DNA of 64,000 nucleotides from the NCBI RefSeq assembly GCF_003443655.1, contig NZ_CP031941.1, forward strand, positions 5,667,001-5,731,000, given 5' to 3'. How positions within the stretch are numbered: the first letter of the stretch is position 1; every line of letters begins with the position of its first letter. Made by a program: the position numbers and the translations under genes. Source of the DNA: Nostoc sphaeroides (GTDB lineage: Bacteria; Cyanobacteriota; Cyanobacteriia; Cyanobacteriales; Nostocaceae). Positions 35,508-45,053 of this stretch are shown one piece after another. A model generated the notes under the pieces. It was not told the origin of the DNA, did not search any database, and worked only from the letters and a program-made list of their open reading frames with translations.

Positions 35508-36135
35508 ACTTTACCTTAATTTATATTTGATTATGCAAAAATGACAAAAACTTTTGTACAAAGCCACCATATATTTGTGGCAAATATTTGAAATTTATAT
35601 AGGACTCATATTTGATTTTTGAACAAAACTCAGTACACCTTTATTCTTTCTTCCCAGTCCCCAGTCCCCAATCCCCAGTCCCTTACCTCTACAAGTGATT
35701 CAGAAATCAAATCGGATTGCTATAGCTATATTTTACCTAATAATAAATGTACTACCAAAATCTGCATAACTCTTGCAGGTGTAAATTACTGCTGGGCTGG
35801 AGGTGAGTAAATATCGCAGATATTGTTGGTTGAAAAGTAGCGTCCACTATATTTCACAATATGGACGTTCAACTACATCTTGTGGCTGTAGTTCTCCCAA
35901 GTCGAGTGCTGTTTGGTTAACTTCTAGCACGATACCCTCTGTTATCAGTAACTCGATAATTTGGAAGAAGCCGTTGAAGATGGGGTGAAATCGTCTTTAA
36001 ATCTCAAGAAATAATACTTCTGCCTCTACACAGGAGGTACTATCCACCAGGGGATAGCGGGAAGGCTGGGAGCTTCGCGTCTTTAGACCGAAGGGGAAAG
36101 CCGACAAATGCCGAATTTATTCGCCTCCAATATTC
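35508..36135. other. Gene-free stretch with repeats and a PAS fragment
   Basis: It holds CCCAGTCCCCA-type repeats (about 35640-35680), a dispersed ATCGGATTGCTATA unit (about 35712; also near 59525), a PAS-domain remnant (listed separately) and, from about 36000, sequence that may include the unidentified left end of the IS605 element. Confidence 0.5.
35847..35993 (-). pseudogene. PAS-domain sensor kinase fragment
   Basis: Minus-strand frame: RFHPIFNGFFQIIELLITEG, then IVLEVNQTALDLGELQPQD and VVERPYCEI before a stop. This is a typical PAS domain (F..IF...FQ..GLL...G..LE.NQ.AL...G). No start, no kinase domain; a relic. Confidence 0.75.
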
Positions 36136-36540
36136 TCACCCATGATGAGGATCATTGATATATCTTTCTATAGTATCAGCCGCAACGTTTCCAGCAGTTG
36201 AGAAAAAATAACTGTTAGTCCAGAGTGATGGTAACTTCTTTAATTCTGGAAACTCCTTTCTTAAGTAATTTGACGAACGTCCTTTGAATGCTTTGACTAC
36301 TTGAAATATTGCATCAGTTGGATGAATCTCTACAAATAAATGAATGTGGTCTGGTGCGACTTCTAGTGCGCGAATATTCCAGTCTTTTTCAATAGCCAGT
36401 TCTGAAAATATCTCAAAAATTCTATCCCTAATTTTCCCAACAAGTACCTTCTTCCGTCGTTTAGGTATCCAAACTAAATGAATCACGCTTAGTCCAACAG
36501 CGTGATTGTAATGTCGATATTCGTAAGAGCTTTTTTTCAT
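36136..36540 (-). CDS. tnpA: IS200/IS605 transposase TnpA (Y1 HUH)
   Basis: 134 residues, full length for the family. HUH motif in APDHIHLFVEI and the single catalytic Tyr in AADTIERYINDPHHG. VIHLVWIPKRRKKVL is the conserved N-terminal strand. TnpA moves single-stranded DNA by cutting at hairpin ends. No frameshift or stop. Confidence 0.92.
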   Translation of the reverse strand: MKKSSYEYRHYNHAVGLSVIHLVWIPKRRKKVLVGKIRDRIFEIFSELAIEKDWNIRALEVAPDHIHLFVEIHPTDAIFQVVKAFKGRSSNYLRKEFPELKKLPSLWTNSYFFSTAGNVAADTIERYINDPHHG

Positions 36541-36614
36541 AATATTGAGGCTTGACTTGTTTTTAATTGTAGATTATATGTTGATACAATCAACTATATC
36601 AACACAACAAGCCC

Positions 36615-38144
36615 GTGCAAATACGCTGGAAGTTCAAGCTACAACCGAATATTGGGCAACAAGCCCTAATGTCCGAGTGGCTTGTTACTCTACGCAAACA
36701 TAGGAATTATTGTTTAGCAGAACGTCAGCGTGCTTTTGAAACGAATAATCAGAAGTCAGACGAACAAGTGATGTACCAATATGGTGCATTTTGTGATTTA
36801 AATAGTCGGTCTGAATACGGTTCTTATTGTCCTTTGACTTGTCCTGTTGTGAAACATGGGGTAATGTCTGCTGAATTAACAAAAAGCAGCAAAAAACATG
36901 GTCTAGCTTGGGGTAACGCATCTGATATTCAAAGCAAGAGGACAACTGAATTACGCGCTGAGTCTGAATGGTATGGTCGGGTTAATTCAGATGTTTTGCA
37001 AGGCAATTTAGCTAAACTAGATACTGCTTACAATGGATTTTTCCAGCACAAGAGAGGATTCCCCGCGTTTCGCAAAACATCTAATTTCAAAAGCTTTCAA
37101 TTTAAACCAGGGCAAGCAAAGTTAACAGTTAACTGCACATCTAAGAAAAAGCGTTGTTACTCTCATGTTTACCTCCCTGGAATTGGGAGTATGCGATATT
37201 TGGATAGTCGCACTATCCCAACGGATGCTGACATTAGAACCGTAACAGTAATTAAAGAAGCTGACGGATGGTATATGAGTGTATTGCTCAAAGAGCCAAA
37301 AGCGTTACCAGAAGTCCCAGATATTAAAACCGTACCCTCAGCAGTAGGTATTGACGTAGGGATTAATAAATTAATTTCTCTCACTGATGGTTCGTTTGTT
37401 GAAAATCCTAAGTTTGGAACTAACAAGAAAACTCGCCGTCAATTAAGAATTAGGCAGCGCCGAATTAATCGTAAAGTTAAGGGTTCTAAGAATCGTAAAA
37501 AAGCTGGCATAATAGTTGCCAAGCTGCATAAAAAAATTGCTGACAAACGGAATGATCATCAATGGTTTGCAGCCAATAAAGTTGTTGGCACTGCTGCGGC
37601 GATTGTTCAAGAGGATCTAAATGTCAAAGCCATGAAGTCCCGATGCAAACCCAAAAGAGAAAAGGGACGGTTCATGGCTAATGGACAATCTGCAAAACGT
37701 GGATTGAACCGTTCTATATCAGATGTTAGTTGGGGGGAGTTATTTTCTAAGATTGCTTGGTTGGCACTGAAAGCTGGTAAGCCAGTATTAGCAATTAATC
37801 CTAAGTTCACATCCCAAGAGTGTTCAGTTTGTCATCACGTAAGCAAGGCTAACAGAGATGGTGAGAAGTTTATTTGTGAAAGCTGTGGACATATTGATCA
37901 TGCGGATACTCAAGCATCTCGTACAATTTTGCATAGAGCTAATTTAGAATTCGTCAGTATAAGACGTAAAAACCTATCGGGGGACTCTCGAAAAGTTACG
38001 CTTGTCAGAGATGATTCCGCCATTCGTGGCAAACGGGATCAGGGCAAGAACCGTACATCTAAGGCTTGCACTGAGCGTAGTCGAAGTGTTATTCCTGAAA
38101 AGCGGATATTATTCGAGCAGTTGTCTTTACAGTTGTTCGATTAA
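36615..38144 (+). CDS. tnpB: TnpB RNA-guided nuclease of IS605 type
   Basis: 509 residues from a GTG start. RuvC-like catalytic residues are Asp247 (AVGIDVGINKL), Glu333 (IVQEDLNVKAM) and Asp431 (DHADTQASRT), with a zinc finger C-S-V-C...C-E-S-C between. The reRNA/omega-RNA expected for such proteins would overlap the 3' end and the right-end hairpin (about 38000-38177). The C-terminal tail contains ACTERSRSV, encoded by a dispersed 27-bp repeat (38064-38090), beyond the catalytic core. It is longer than most TnpBs (about 400) due to N-terminal insertions. Confidence 0.9.
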   Translation: MQIRWKFKLQPNIGQQALMSEWLVTLRKHRNYCLAERQRAFETNNQKSDEQVMYQYGAFCDLNSRSEYGSYCPLTCPVVKHGVMSAELTKSSKKHGLAWGNASDIQSKRTTELRAESEWYGRVNSDVLQGNLAKLDTAYNGFFQHKRGFPAFRKTSNFKSFQFKPGQAKLTVNCTSKKKRCYSHVYLPGIGSMRYLDSRTIPTDADIRTVTVIKEADGWYMSVLLKEPKALPEVPDIKTVPSAVGIDVGINKLISLTDGSFVENPKFGTNKKTRRQLRIRQRRINRKVKGSKNRKKAGIIVAKLHKKIADKRNDHQWFAANKVVGTAAAIVQEDLNVKAMKSRCKPKREKGRFMANGQSAKRGLNRSISDVSWGELFSKIAWLALKAGKPVLAINPKFTSQECSVCHHVSKANRDGEKFICESCGHIDHADTQASRTILHRANLEFVSIRRKNLSGDSRKVTLVRDDSAIRGKRDQGKNRTSKACTERSRSVIPEKRILFEQLSLQLFD

Positions 38145-38174
38145 GAATCCCCGTTCCCTTTAGGGCGGGGAGTG

Positions 38175-41006
38175 TCAATAAGGACGCAGCTGCAACCGCC
38201 GTTCACCGTAACGTAATAGCCTTTCTATAGTTACAAGCCGATTTTCCCAAACTTTGACTTGATAGGAATTTGACTTAAGCTCTTGGCTCATCAATACCCG
38301 AAATTGAGACTGGAAACGAGTTAGAGAGGCTCTCGCCACTAATAACTTGCTAGGATTCGGGGAAGCGGCAAGCTGATTTAAAGCACTGCGTAGAACTTCT
38401 GCCTGGTTGTTAAAATCTGATATTGTCTGAGTCGGTCTTTGTGGTTGATCATTTTGGAAAACAAATTTCCATTCGCGTTGCAGCGCAATATAACGAATGG
38501 CAGCAGTTTGAAAAGGCTGACGGTGAGGAATAGGTTCAGTTTTAGTGGGTGTTGTCGATTGAACCCTACCTTGGGTGCTACTAAAGAGTTTTTGTAGATC
38601 GTTATTAAAATTCTCTGCGGCAAAAAGTGCATAACCACTAACTGGCAAGTCCCTTACCAACTGGAGTTGATCCAATGCTCCAATTGTTGGCAAAGAAAGT
38701 AAGCGAATTCCCGGTACCAACAAGGTAGATCCCAATTTTTTAGAGGCGATCCAGGGTTGGGCTAGTCGTTGGAAGCGAGAAGTATCCAGAGCATAAGTCA
38801 TGGGAACAATTAAATCTACATCCCCCTGCCTTGCCCAAGTCTCCCAGTTTTGTTGAATTTTCTGAATCCGCTCTAATTCAGGCAAAGGAAATACTGCAAC
38901 CGATAAAATCAAATTCGGTCGCTTTTGTCTCAACTGCTGTGATAATTGGGCAACAAAGCTATCAACTTGCTGGGTGCGAAATGTCGTCCACTTTTGCCAC
39001 AAGTCTGGTTGACTAGGGGAAATATTTACTGGATCTACACCAGTAAGTTGCTGAAATTGCGCTCTTGCAGCTTTGCCATAGCCGTAGCTTCGACCTGCTG
39101 ATGGGTCTTGGAAAGGGTAGCGAATGTAGTCTAACTGTAGACCATCAACGTTATATTTAGTGACAATTTCCTCATACAGTTTGAGTAAGTACTGCCGCAC
39201 TTGGGGGTTAGCTGGATCGAAGAATGGCTTAGTTTGACCAACGGGAATCATGTTGCCAAGATTATCGTAGTTTGCCCAATCGGGATGAGCCGCCAGCACT
39301 GGCCCTGGATAATCGGGATTTAAGTTGAGAATTTCATTGTGACGTTGGTTACCAGCAGCAAAAGTCCAAACCCAAGCGTGTAATTCCATGTCGCGCTCAT
39401 GGGCTAATTTCACCGCATCTGCCAGTGGATCCCACCCACGAATTAATGGGTTTTGCTCTTTTGCAACTTGGCTCGGATAAATCGTGTAGCTAGCATTAAC
39501 AGTTTCAAAAAAGACAGTATTAATCCCAGCTTGAGCTAGGCGATCAAAAATCTGGGCTAGTCGCGCCTTGCTACCAGCACGAACAATTGTCCCCCGATCT
39601 AACCAAACTGCCCGAATTTCTGGTTGAGCTATTCTTTGATCAACAGGAAACTGCTGCCACAAAGTCGTTTTAGCTTTCAACCATTGCTGACGAGCTAGAG
39701 CATAGTTTTTTTGGGCAATCAATAAGGGGAAGTTTTTGGCAATTACCTTTACCTGTGCCAAGGCTTGCTCTTTACTCATGCCTAGCGCCCCCAGTTTAGT
39801 TGAGGCTAATTGCGTGGGTTGCTCCTTGAGAGATTGGGAGGTGTCTTGACGCCTAGAGGACTGCTTGTCTTCAGATGTAACTTCACCAACATTAGCTGCA
39901 TCGGCTGACACTGTTAAATTAGCGCTTTCCACCCGACCGATCAGATTTTCTAGCTCTTGCTGGAGAGCGATCGCTTGGTTATTGTCAATCGGCTCATTAG
40001 AGTTGGGTGCAACATCCAGACGCACCGCTTGTTCTAATTGGTCAATAGCCTCTTCAGAACTTGGGGGTTTGACTATAGGAAGTGGTTTAGGTATGGGAGC
40101 AGTGGCAGTTTTAGGAGGAGGGGATAAGGCGGATGAGGGGGATGAGGGAGATGAGGGGGAGTAATTTTGAATTTTGAATTTTGAATTTTGAATTGTTTCC
40201 CCCTGCATCCTCGGCGCAGCTGCCACCGTTGTCGAGCAATTTGGGGAACCTCCCGCTACTTTTTTCATGCGATTCGATGGCGGTGGTGCTGTCAAATAGT
40301 GATTGAGAGCAGCTTTTAACCAGGCATTATCTAACGTGGCCTCTGTTGCTGTGTCTGTTCCCCAGCGCCAGCCCATAAAGGTGGAACGCTCAGTTGTTAA
40401 TACTGCGGCTGGATTATCTTTGGAATTCCAAACAGCAGCAGATTCACTGCCCATATCATTAGGAATCATAACGCCGCCGCGGACTTTGCCAAAGAGTTCA
40501 GTTTGATTTGCCCATTCTGAAATATTGGTTTTTGTGGGTTTCATCTGTGCTGTCTCACTGAGGCTGAATCCCCAATAACCTCCCAACAGCGATCGCAATA
40601 ATTGGCGCACTCCCGGCGCTGACAGATTACCTACAGGGCCACTGGCAATCAAACGCCCTCCCTGACTCATCCATTCTTCGAGAGCGATCGCTTGGCTTGG
40701 CGTTAATGTCTCGATATTTGGCAAAAATAATACCCGGCGATCGCCCCAATCTGCCCCACTCCTTACATCAGCTAGGGAAATTACACAATATTTTGCCCCT
40801 ATTGTCTGTAAGCGGTCAGTTATCCCTCTCCATTGATTTGCATTTTCCTGACCATACACTACGCTCAATACAGGTTCTTCAGCCGCCGCCGTTACTGGCA
40901 AAATACTAAAACTATTTAAAGTTAAAAAGTTAAAACTTAAAATGAAGAATCCGGCTTTTTTTATTTGTAAGTTTGCCTTTTTATGGTATATTTCCTGATT
41001 CTTCAC
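38175..41006 (-). CDS. Family 10 glycosylhydrolase-like (GHL10/DUF187) exported protein
   Basis: 943 residues with an N-terminal signal-like hydrophobic stretch (about 17-40). The catalytic-type barrel begins near IRAVWLDRGTIVRAGSKARL (about residue 465) and includes GINTVFFETVNASYTIYPS, ELHAWVWTFAAGN, NVDGLQLDYIRYPFQDPSAG and LIVPMTYALDTSRF, as in GHL10 proteins acting on cell-wall or extracellular polysaccharide. Residues about 270-300 (NSKFKIQNYSPSSPSSPSS) are encoded by intergenic-type repeats. The stop codon overlaps the right end of the IS605 element, so the native C-terminus may have been altered. Confidence 0.85.
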   Translation of the reverse strand: MKNQEIYHKKANLQIKKAGFFILSFNFLTLNSFSILPVTAAAEEPVLSVVYGQENANQWRGITDRLQTIGAKYCVISLADVRSGADWGDRRVLFLPNIETLTPSQAIALEEWMSQGGRLIASGPVGNLSAPGVRQLLRSLLGGYWGFSLSETAQMKPTKTNISEWANQTELFGKVRGGVMIPNDMGSESAAVWNSKDNPAAVLTTERSTFMGWRWGTDTATEATLDNAWLKAALNHYLTAPPPSNRMKKVAGGSPNCSTTVAAAPRMQGETIQNSKFKIQNYSPSSPSSPSSALSPPPKTATAPIPKPLPIVKPPSSEEAIDQLEQAVRLDVAPNSNEPIDNNQAIALQQELENLIGRVESANLTVSADAANVGEVTSEDKQSSRRQDTSQSLKEQPTQLASTKLGALGMSKEQALAQVKVIAKNFPLLIAQKNYALARQQWLKAKTTLWQQFPVDQRIAQPEIRAVWLDRGTIVRAGSKARLAQIFDRLAQAGINTVFFETVNASYTIYPSQVAKEQNPLIRGWDPLADAVKLAHERDMELHAWVWTFAAGNQRHNEILNLNPDYPGPVLAAHPDWANYDNLGNMIPVGQTKPFFDPANPQVRQYLLKLYEEIVTKYNVDGLQLDYIRYPFQDPSAGRSYGYGKAARAQFQQLTGVDPVNISPSQPDLWQKWTTFRTQQVDSFVAQLSQQLRQKRPNLILSVAVFPLPELERIQKIQQNWETWARQGDVDLIVPMTYALDTSRFQRLAQPWIASKKLGSTLLVPGIRLLSLPTIGALDQLQLVRDLPVSGYALFAAENFNNDLQKLFSSTQGRVQSTTPTKTEPIPHRQPFQTAAIRYIALQREWKFVFQNDQPQRPTQTISDFNNQAEVLRSALNQLAASPNPSKLLVARASLTRFQSQFRVLMSQELKSNSYQVKVWENRLVTIERLLRYGERRLQLRPY

Positions 41007-41103
41007 TATTGACTCCCCAGTGAATTAGTTATGAGGTATTACTTCTTATTTATCATCCAGCTTAACAATAAATTACCTCCGAAAAACAACTTAACTTTGA
41101 CAA

Positions 41104-42444
41104 CTAAACTTGAGCAACATTGAAAATGCATGTTTTAATTAAATCTTCAACTCCTCCTACAGCAATAATTTTTGTATTTAGTTTCCCAGCTAATTCCTCA
41201 ATACTCATATCATCTAAAAATACTGATTCACCATTTTTTAACATGACATTCGGTAGCAATATACCATCACCTAAATCTTGCCCTTCTAAATTTAAAAGCA
41301 AATCATGACCAGTTAGTAATCCGGTTACACTGATAGTTTGTCCCCAATAATCACTACATAAAGCACGCATATTGACTTCTAAACCTTCAACACAATTTAA
41401 GCGTTTCAAAATGGGTTGAAATGCTTTTTCTACGGCGTTGCCTACTATCCAAGTGAACTTTCTTTGAGGATATACTTTTGGCGGTAGTAATTCTGCTGCA
41501 ACGGTGGCAAATTGCTTGATAAATAATTGAATTGAACCAACTCCGTTATCAATTTGGGGATATTCTTCGTATTCAGATTCGCTGGGTAATTCCTCACCCG
41601 CAATCAAAAACCACTCATCGGCTAACCAAACAACGCTAGAACCGAATTTTTGGCGAAATTGCTGCGAGAGGATTTGCACTTGGGAAATTACTTCTTTTGC
41701 TTTTTCCCTAGTTACGGGTATGAGTTCATCTTCTGGAGGCCGAAACCGTGTCAATCCAACTGGCACAACTGCCACCGATGCCACCGCAGGCACTTCACCA
41801 GTATGAAAGGACGCTAAATCTTTGAGAGTTTGTTCCAGGTGTTTGCCATCATTTATACCTGGACAAACAACAACTTGAGCATGAATTTGTAGTCGCCTTT
41901 CTTGAAACCACTTGAGTTGTTGTAAGATTTGTCCCGCGCGCGGATTTTTCAGCAGTCGAATTCTTACTTGGGCCTCGGTAGCATGAACAGAAACATACAA
42001 CGGAGACAAGCGCATTTGCTCAATCCGTTGCCATTCTCTTTCTGGCAAATTGGTTAGGGTAAGATAAGAACCGTACAAAAAGCTTAGACGGTAATCGTCA
42101 TCTTTTAAATATAAGCTGGTGCGCTTACCTGGTGGTTGTTGATCGATAAAGCAAAATGGACAGCGATTGTTGCACTGAATTAAGCCATCAAATAGGGCAG
42201 TTTCAAATTCTAGCCCCAAGTCTTGATCGTAATCTTTTTCGATTTCTAGGCTATGAGTTTTACCAGTCGCATCTAAAACTTCTAGTTCCAAAACTTCATC
42301 AGCACACAAAAACTGATAATCAATTAAATCACGGGGACGTGTACCATTGATAGCAACGATCGCATCCCCAGCTTCAAAGCCAATCTCTGCGGCTATTGAG
42401 TCTGGAAGAACCTTGGTAATTCGGGCAGGATGAATTGTATTCAT
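41104..42444 (-). CDS. PDZ-radical SAM-DUF512 protein (TIGR03279 type)
   Basis: 446 residues from ATG 42444 (MNTIHPARITKVLPDS). A further upstream ATG would add MPHAPCPMPHAPCP, which is pure CATGGGG repeat. An N-terminal PDZ-like domain (1-60, GFEAGDAIVAINGTRPRDL) precedes radical SAM motif CNNRCPFCFIDQQP and a DUF512 C-terminal domain (CPGINDGKHLEQTL, FLDDMSIEELAGKLN). It belongs to the cyanobacterial 'putative Fe-S oxidoreductase' family of unknown reaction. Confidence 0.88.
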   Translation of the reverse strand: MNTIHPARITKVLPDSIAAEIGFEAGDAIVAINGTRPRDLIDYQFLCADEVLELEVLDATGKTHSLEIEKDYDQDLGLEFETALFDGLIQCNNRCPFCFIDQQPPGKRTSLYLKDDDYRLSFLYGSYLTLTNLPEREWQRIEQMRLSPLYVSVHATEAQVRIRLLKNPRAGQILQQLKWFQERRLQIHAQVVVCPGINDGKHLEQTLKDLASFHTGEVPAVASVAVVPVGLTRFRPPEDELIPVTREKAKEVISQVQILSQQFRQKFGSSVVWLADEWFLIAGEELPSESEYEEYPQIDNGVGSIQLFIKQFATVAAELLPPKVYPQRKFTWIVGNAVEKAFQPILKRLNCVEGLEVNMRALCSDYWGQTISVTGLLTGHDLLLNLEGQDLGDGILLPNVMLKNGESVFLDDMSIEELAGKLNTKIIAVGGVEDLIKTCIFNVAQV

Positions 42445-42552
42445 GGGGCATGGGGCATGGGGCATGGGGCATGGGGCATGGGGCATTAGTCATTTAGTTT
42501 GGAGAAATGACTAATGACTAATGACCAGTGACAAATGACTAATGACTAATGA
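42442..42552. repeat. CATGGGG tandem repeats and CTAATGA repeats at the radical SAM start
   Basis: Six CATGGGG heptamers (42442-42483) abut and include the start codon of the minus-strand gene. Then come GACTAATGACTAATGACC-type repeats (42505-42552) up to the uppP stop. They leave no room for a standard ribosome binding site other than the repeat itself (reads CCCCATG on the coding strand). Confidence 0.85.
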
Positions 42553-42555
42553 CTA

Positions 42556-43518
42556 TTAACTATTCTGCAAAAATCCTGTACCGATCGCACCCAAGATTGC
42601 TACCCCAAATACCAATCGATACCAAATAAATACCCAGGTGCTTTGGGTTTTGAGGAAGCGCAGCAACCCAGCGATCGCTAGATATGAGAAGATGGCGGCA
42701 GAAATCACTCCCGCTACGATGGGAACTATTGCTGCACTGCTTAATCCTGCTTCTACAACATCTTTTAAGGAGACTAACCCCGCTAGGGTAATGGCGGGAA
42801 TGCCTAGCAAAAAGGAAAATCTTGCTGCTGTTTCCCGTTGTAATCCCATAAATAGCCCCCCTGTGAGAGTGGAACCTGAACGAGAAACACCAGGGATTAA
42901 TGCCAAAGCTTGGGCGAAACCCATCAAAACGCCGTCTCTCATCGTCAAGTTTTCAAAGTCCCGTTGACGCTTACCTAGTTGTTCGGCTAACCCCAGCAAC
43001 AGCGACATGACTATGGAAGCAATTGCGATCGCCCCTAAACTCCTGATGGGTGAATTATCAAAGTCTGGGATCAAGTTCTTAATCAAAAGTCCAAAGAAGA
43101 CTATCGGTATCGTTCCTAAAATAATTCCCAAGAACAGACGAAAGTCGTAATCATTATAATCTCGAAGGGCGATCGCTTTGGTCGCTCCCTTGAAAATTCG
43201 TGTCAAATCTCCCCAAAAATACCACAGCACGGCTGCAATACTACCAAGCTGAATGATCGCGGTAAAAGCTACCCCCGGATCACCCCAACCAATAGCCACA
43301 GGCACGACTTTTAAATGTGCTGTGCTACTAATGGGCAGAAATTCAGTCATTCCTTGCACGAAGCCTAAAACAATAGCTTGCAAAATATTCATTTGTTGCA
43401 CCCCACTTTCTGCTTGATTCGGTAGGGTACTTAGAACTTTGAGTGGAAATACTACCACTGAGAATGTGACAGATACTGCACTTAGAACTACAAACCATTG
43501 ACGTTTTGATAAAGCCAT
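42556..43518 (-). CDS. uppP: Undecaprenyl-diphosphatase (BacA/UppP)
   Basis: 320 residues from ATG 43518; a TTG 33 bp further upstream is less likely. Core motifs: FVQGMTEFLPISSTAHLKVV (E-rich motif with catalytic Glu, PISS) and IPGVSRSGSTLTGGLF (second conserved motif with catalytic Arg). About 8 membrane helices. The enzyme dephosphorylates C55-PP so the carrier can be reused for peptidoglycan. An N-terminal extension of about 40 residues with one extra hydrophobic segment precedes the normal start region MNILQAIVLGF. Confidence 0.94.
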   Translation of the reverse strand: MALSKRQWFVVLSAVSVTFSVVVFPLKVLSTLPNQAESGVQQMNILQAIVLGFVQGMTEFLPISSTAHLKVVPVAIGWGDPGVAFTAIIQLGSIAAVLWYFWGDLTRIFKGATKAIALRDYNDYDFRLFLGIILGTIPIVFFGLLIKNLIPDFDNSPIRSLGAIAIASIVMSLLLGLAEQLGKRQRDFENLTMRDGVLMGFAQALALIPGVSRSGSTLTGGLFMGLQRETAARFSFLLGIPAITLAGLVSLKDVVEAGLSSAAIVPIVAGVISAAIFSYLAIAGLLRFLKTQSTWVFIWYRLVFGVAILGAIGTGFLQNS

Positions 43519-43714
43519 TAGTTTACCTGCGATCGCTTTCTTTATAACCAATTACAAAAACATCTACCTGGAGAACTTACCAGGATAAGAGTTAAAGAAA
43601 ACATCGATTTTTCCTTGACTCGCAAAATTCAGATAAAATCGAAATGCCCCAGGGGGGGATTTTAAAATGTGATATCTTAAATAAGATAAAGTTTAGTAAC
43701 AAATATTAAAAACT

Positions 43715-44494
43715 TTGATTAATAATACACTGTTCTCCTACACTGCTTCTACCCCTTCTATTGATACAGAGTTAGATTTAACTGTTACTGGGCAGAAGGG
43801 TATCAGGGAATTGGAATCTACACTTTCCTTTTCTCCCTCTCTTCCCTTATATATTTCTGCCCGACAAACTTGGTTAGTGTTTGGGGCGGCGGTATTTTTA
43901 GTAACAGTACCAGTATTTGTAGAAGCGCCAATAGTGCGATCGCTACCAAGTCTAAGTTTAGCGCTGACAGCATTTTGGGTGTGGCTAAGTTTTACCTTAA
44001 TGTCACGGGCTGGAACTTATGTATGGGGAGATTTACTCTTCGGATTTAGCTGGAGTTGGTTAGCAGGAGCGATTTACTGGGGCTGGTTACGTTGGGAACC
44101 AGCATGGCATCTGCCAGTAGAGTCTATAGGATTACCCTTTGCTTGCTGGTGTTTGGCGAAGAATTGGGGCAAAGTCGGTAACTGGTTTTATTTAGGTTCT
44201 TTACTAGGTACAGTCTTAACCGACGTATATTTCTATATAGCAGACTTGATGCCCTATTGGCGGCAAATTATGAGAGTAGATGCAGATTTAGCACCGCAAA
44301 TATTACAAAATGCCCTGATGCAAGTACAAACACCTTGGGGACAAAGTTGGGCTATATTTCTCGCCTTAGTTCTGTTGACAGTTGGGATTTTGCCTTTAGT
44401 CCGAAAGCAAAGACACTGGTATGCCTTTAGTGGCGCAGTTTTAAGCACAATTTTGGTAGACAGCCTATTTTTGTTAGCTGCGATCGCAGCCTAA
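43715..44494 (+). CDS. DUF3120 membrane protein, cyanobacterial
   Basis: 259 residues from a TTG start (no suitable ATG upstream of the first helix). Six to seven hydrophobic segments, beginning LVFGAAVFLVTVPVFVEAPI. The blocks SRAGTYVWGDLLFGFSWSW and GSLLGTVLTDVYFYIADLMPYWRQIM match the cyanobacteria/plastid DUF3120 family. Function unknown; presence in nearly all cyanobacteria suggests a housekeeping membrane role. The start is uncertain. Confidence 0.85.
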   Translation: MINNTLFSYTASTPSIDTELDLTVTGQKGIRELESTLSFSPSLPLYISARQTWLVFGAAVFLVTVPVFVEAPIVRSLPSLSLALTAFWVWLSFTLMSRAGTYVWGDLLFGFSWSWLAGAIYWGWLRWEPAWHLPVESIGLPFACWCLAKNWGKVGNWFYLGSLLGTVLTDVYFYIADLMPYWRQIMRVDADLAPQILQNALMQVQTPWGQSWAIFLALVLLTVGILPLVRKQRHWYAFSGAVLSTILVDSLFLLAAIAA

Positions 44495-45053
44495 AAAATA
44501 TTAAAAATTGTGTAGTATCAAAACCGAAACTTTTTCCAGCCCAGTCTACGGTACATCAAAAATGATGCTATAGATGATTAATAGGTTAAGAAATATTACA
44601 TAATAGTTCATCACTATCAACTCATCTTGCTAGGGTTTTCGGTATTAGGTATCGAACGATTTCATATCTGGTTGGGAGCTAGAATCAGCCACCCCGAAAA
44701 GATTTCGTCTATTTGGGAATGCTCAGGATCATGGATAGAAGCGTATTGCAGCTATGTAGTCACTGTTACCACGATAAAAATTTTTGGCAAAAGTACAGTC
44801 AAACCCAGTAACGGTAAATATTGTGGATATTAATACGCTGTATATTAGTTTCTGATGACTGCTGTGTTGATTAAGCTATCAGGTTTTGTCCTTTGTCCTT
44901 TGTCCTCTGTCCTTGGCGCTCTGACTAATACTTCGGCAACGCCCTTCGGCTACGCTCAGGACAAGCTCAGTACAAGTGACTAATGACTCATGACTAATGA
45001 CTGCTGTTAGCTTAAAACTTTTATTTCTGTTTGATGGAAAGAGGTAGAAAATC
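44495..45053. other. Stretch without a supported gene upstream of psbU
   Basis: An open frame at 44627-44833 has no recognisable features. Repeats include TTGTCCTTTGTCC (about 44886-44912), a CTTCGGCTACGCTCAGGACA unit (about 44946-44965) and CTAATGACT heptamers (44980-45001). The psbU promoter should be in the last 60 bp, but I cannot name a clear -10/-35 pair. Confidence 0.4.

Larger units (their letters stand above)
36136..38177. mobile_element. IS200/IS605-type insertion sequence, divergent tnpA and tnpB
   Basis: tnpA (minus) and tnpB (plus) are divergent with 74 bp between them. The right end lies at about 38145-38177: after the tnpB stop come GAATCCCCG, TTCCCTTTAGGG and CGGGGAGTGTCAA, a subterminal hairpin plus terminal TGTCAA. 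The left end should lie just left of 36136 but I could not fix it. Both genes look intact, so this may be an active copy. Confidence 0.8.

Noticed and set aside
44627-44833. 68-codon frame between DUF3120 and psbU
   Set aside because: Nothing recognisable and no ribosome binding site.
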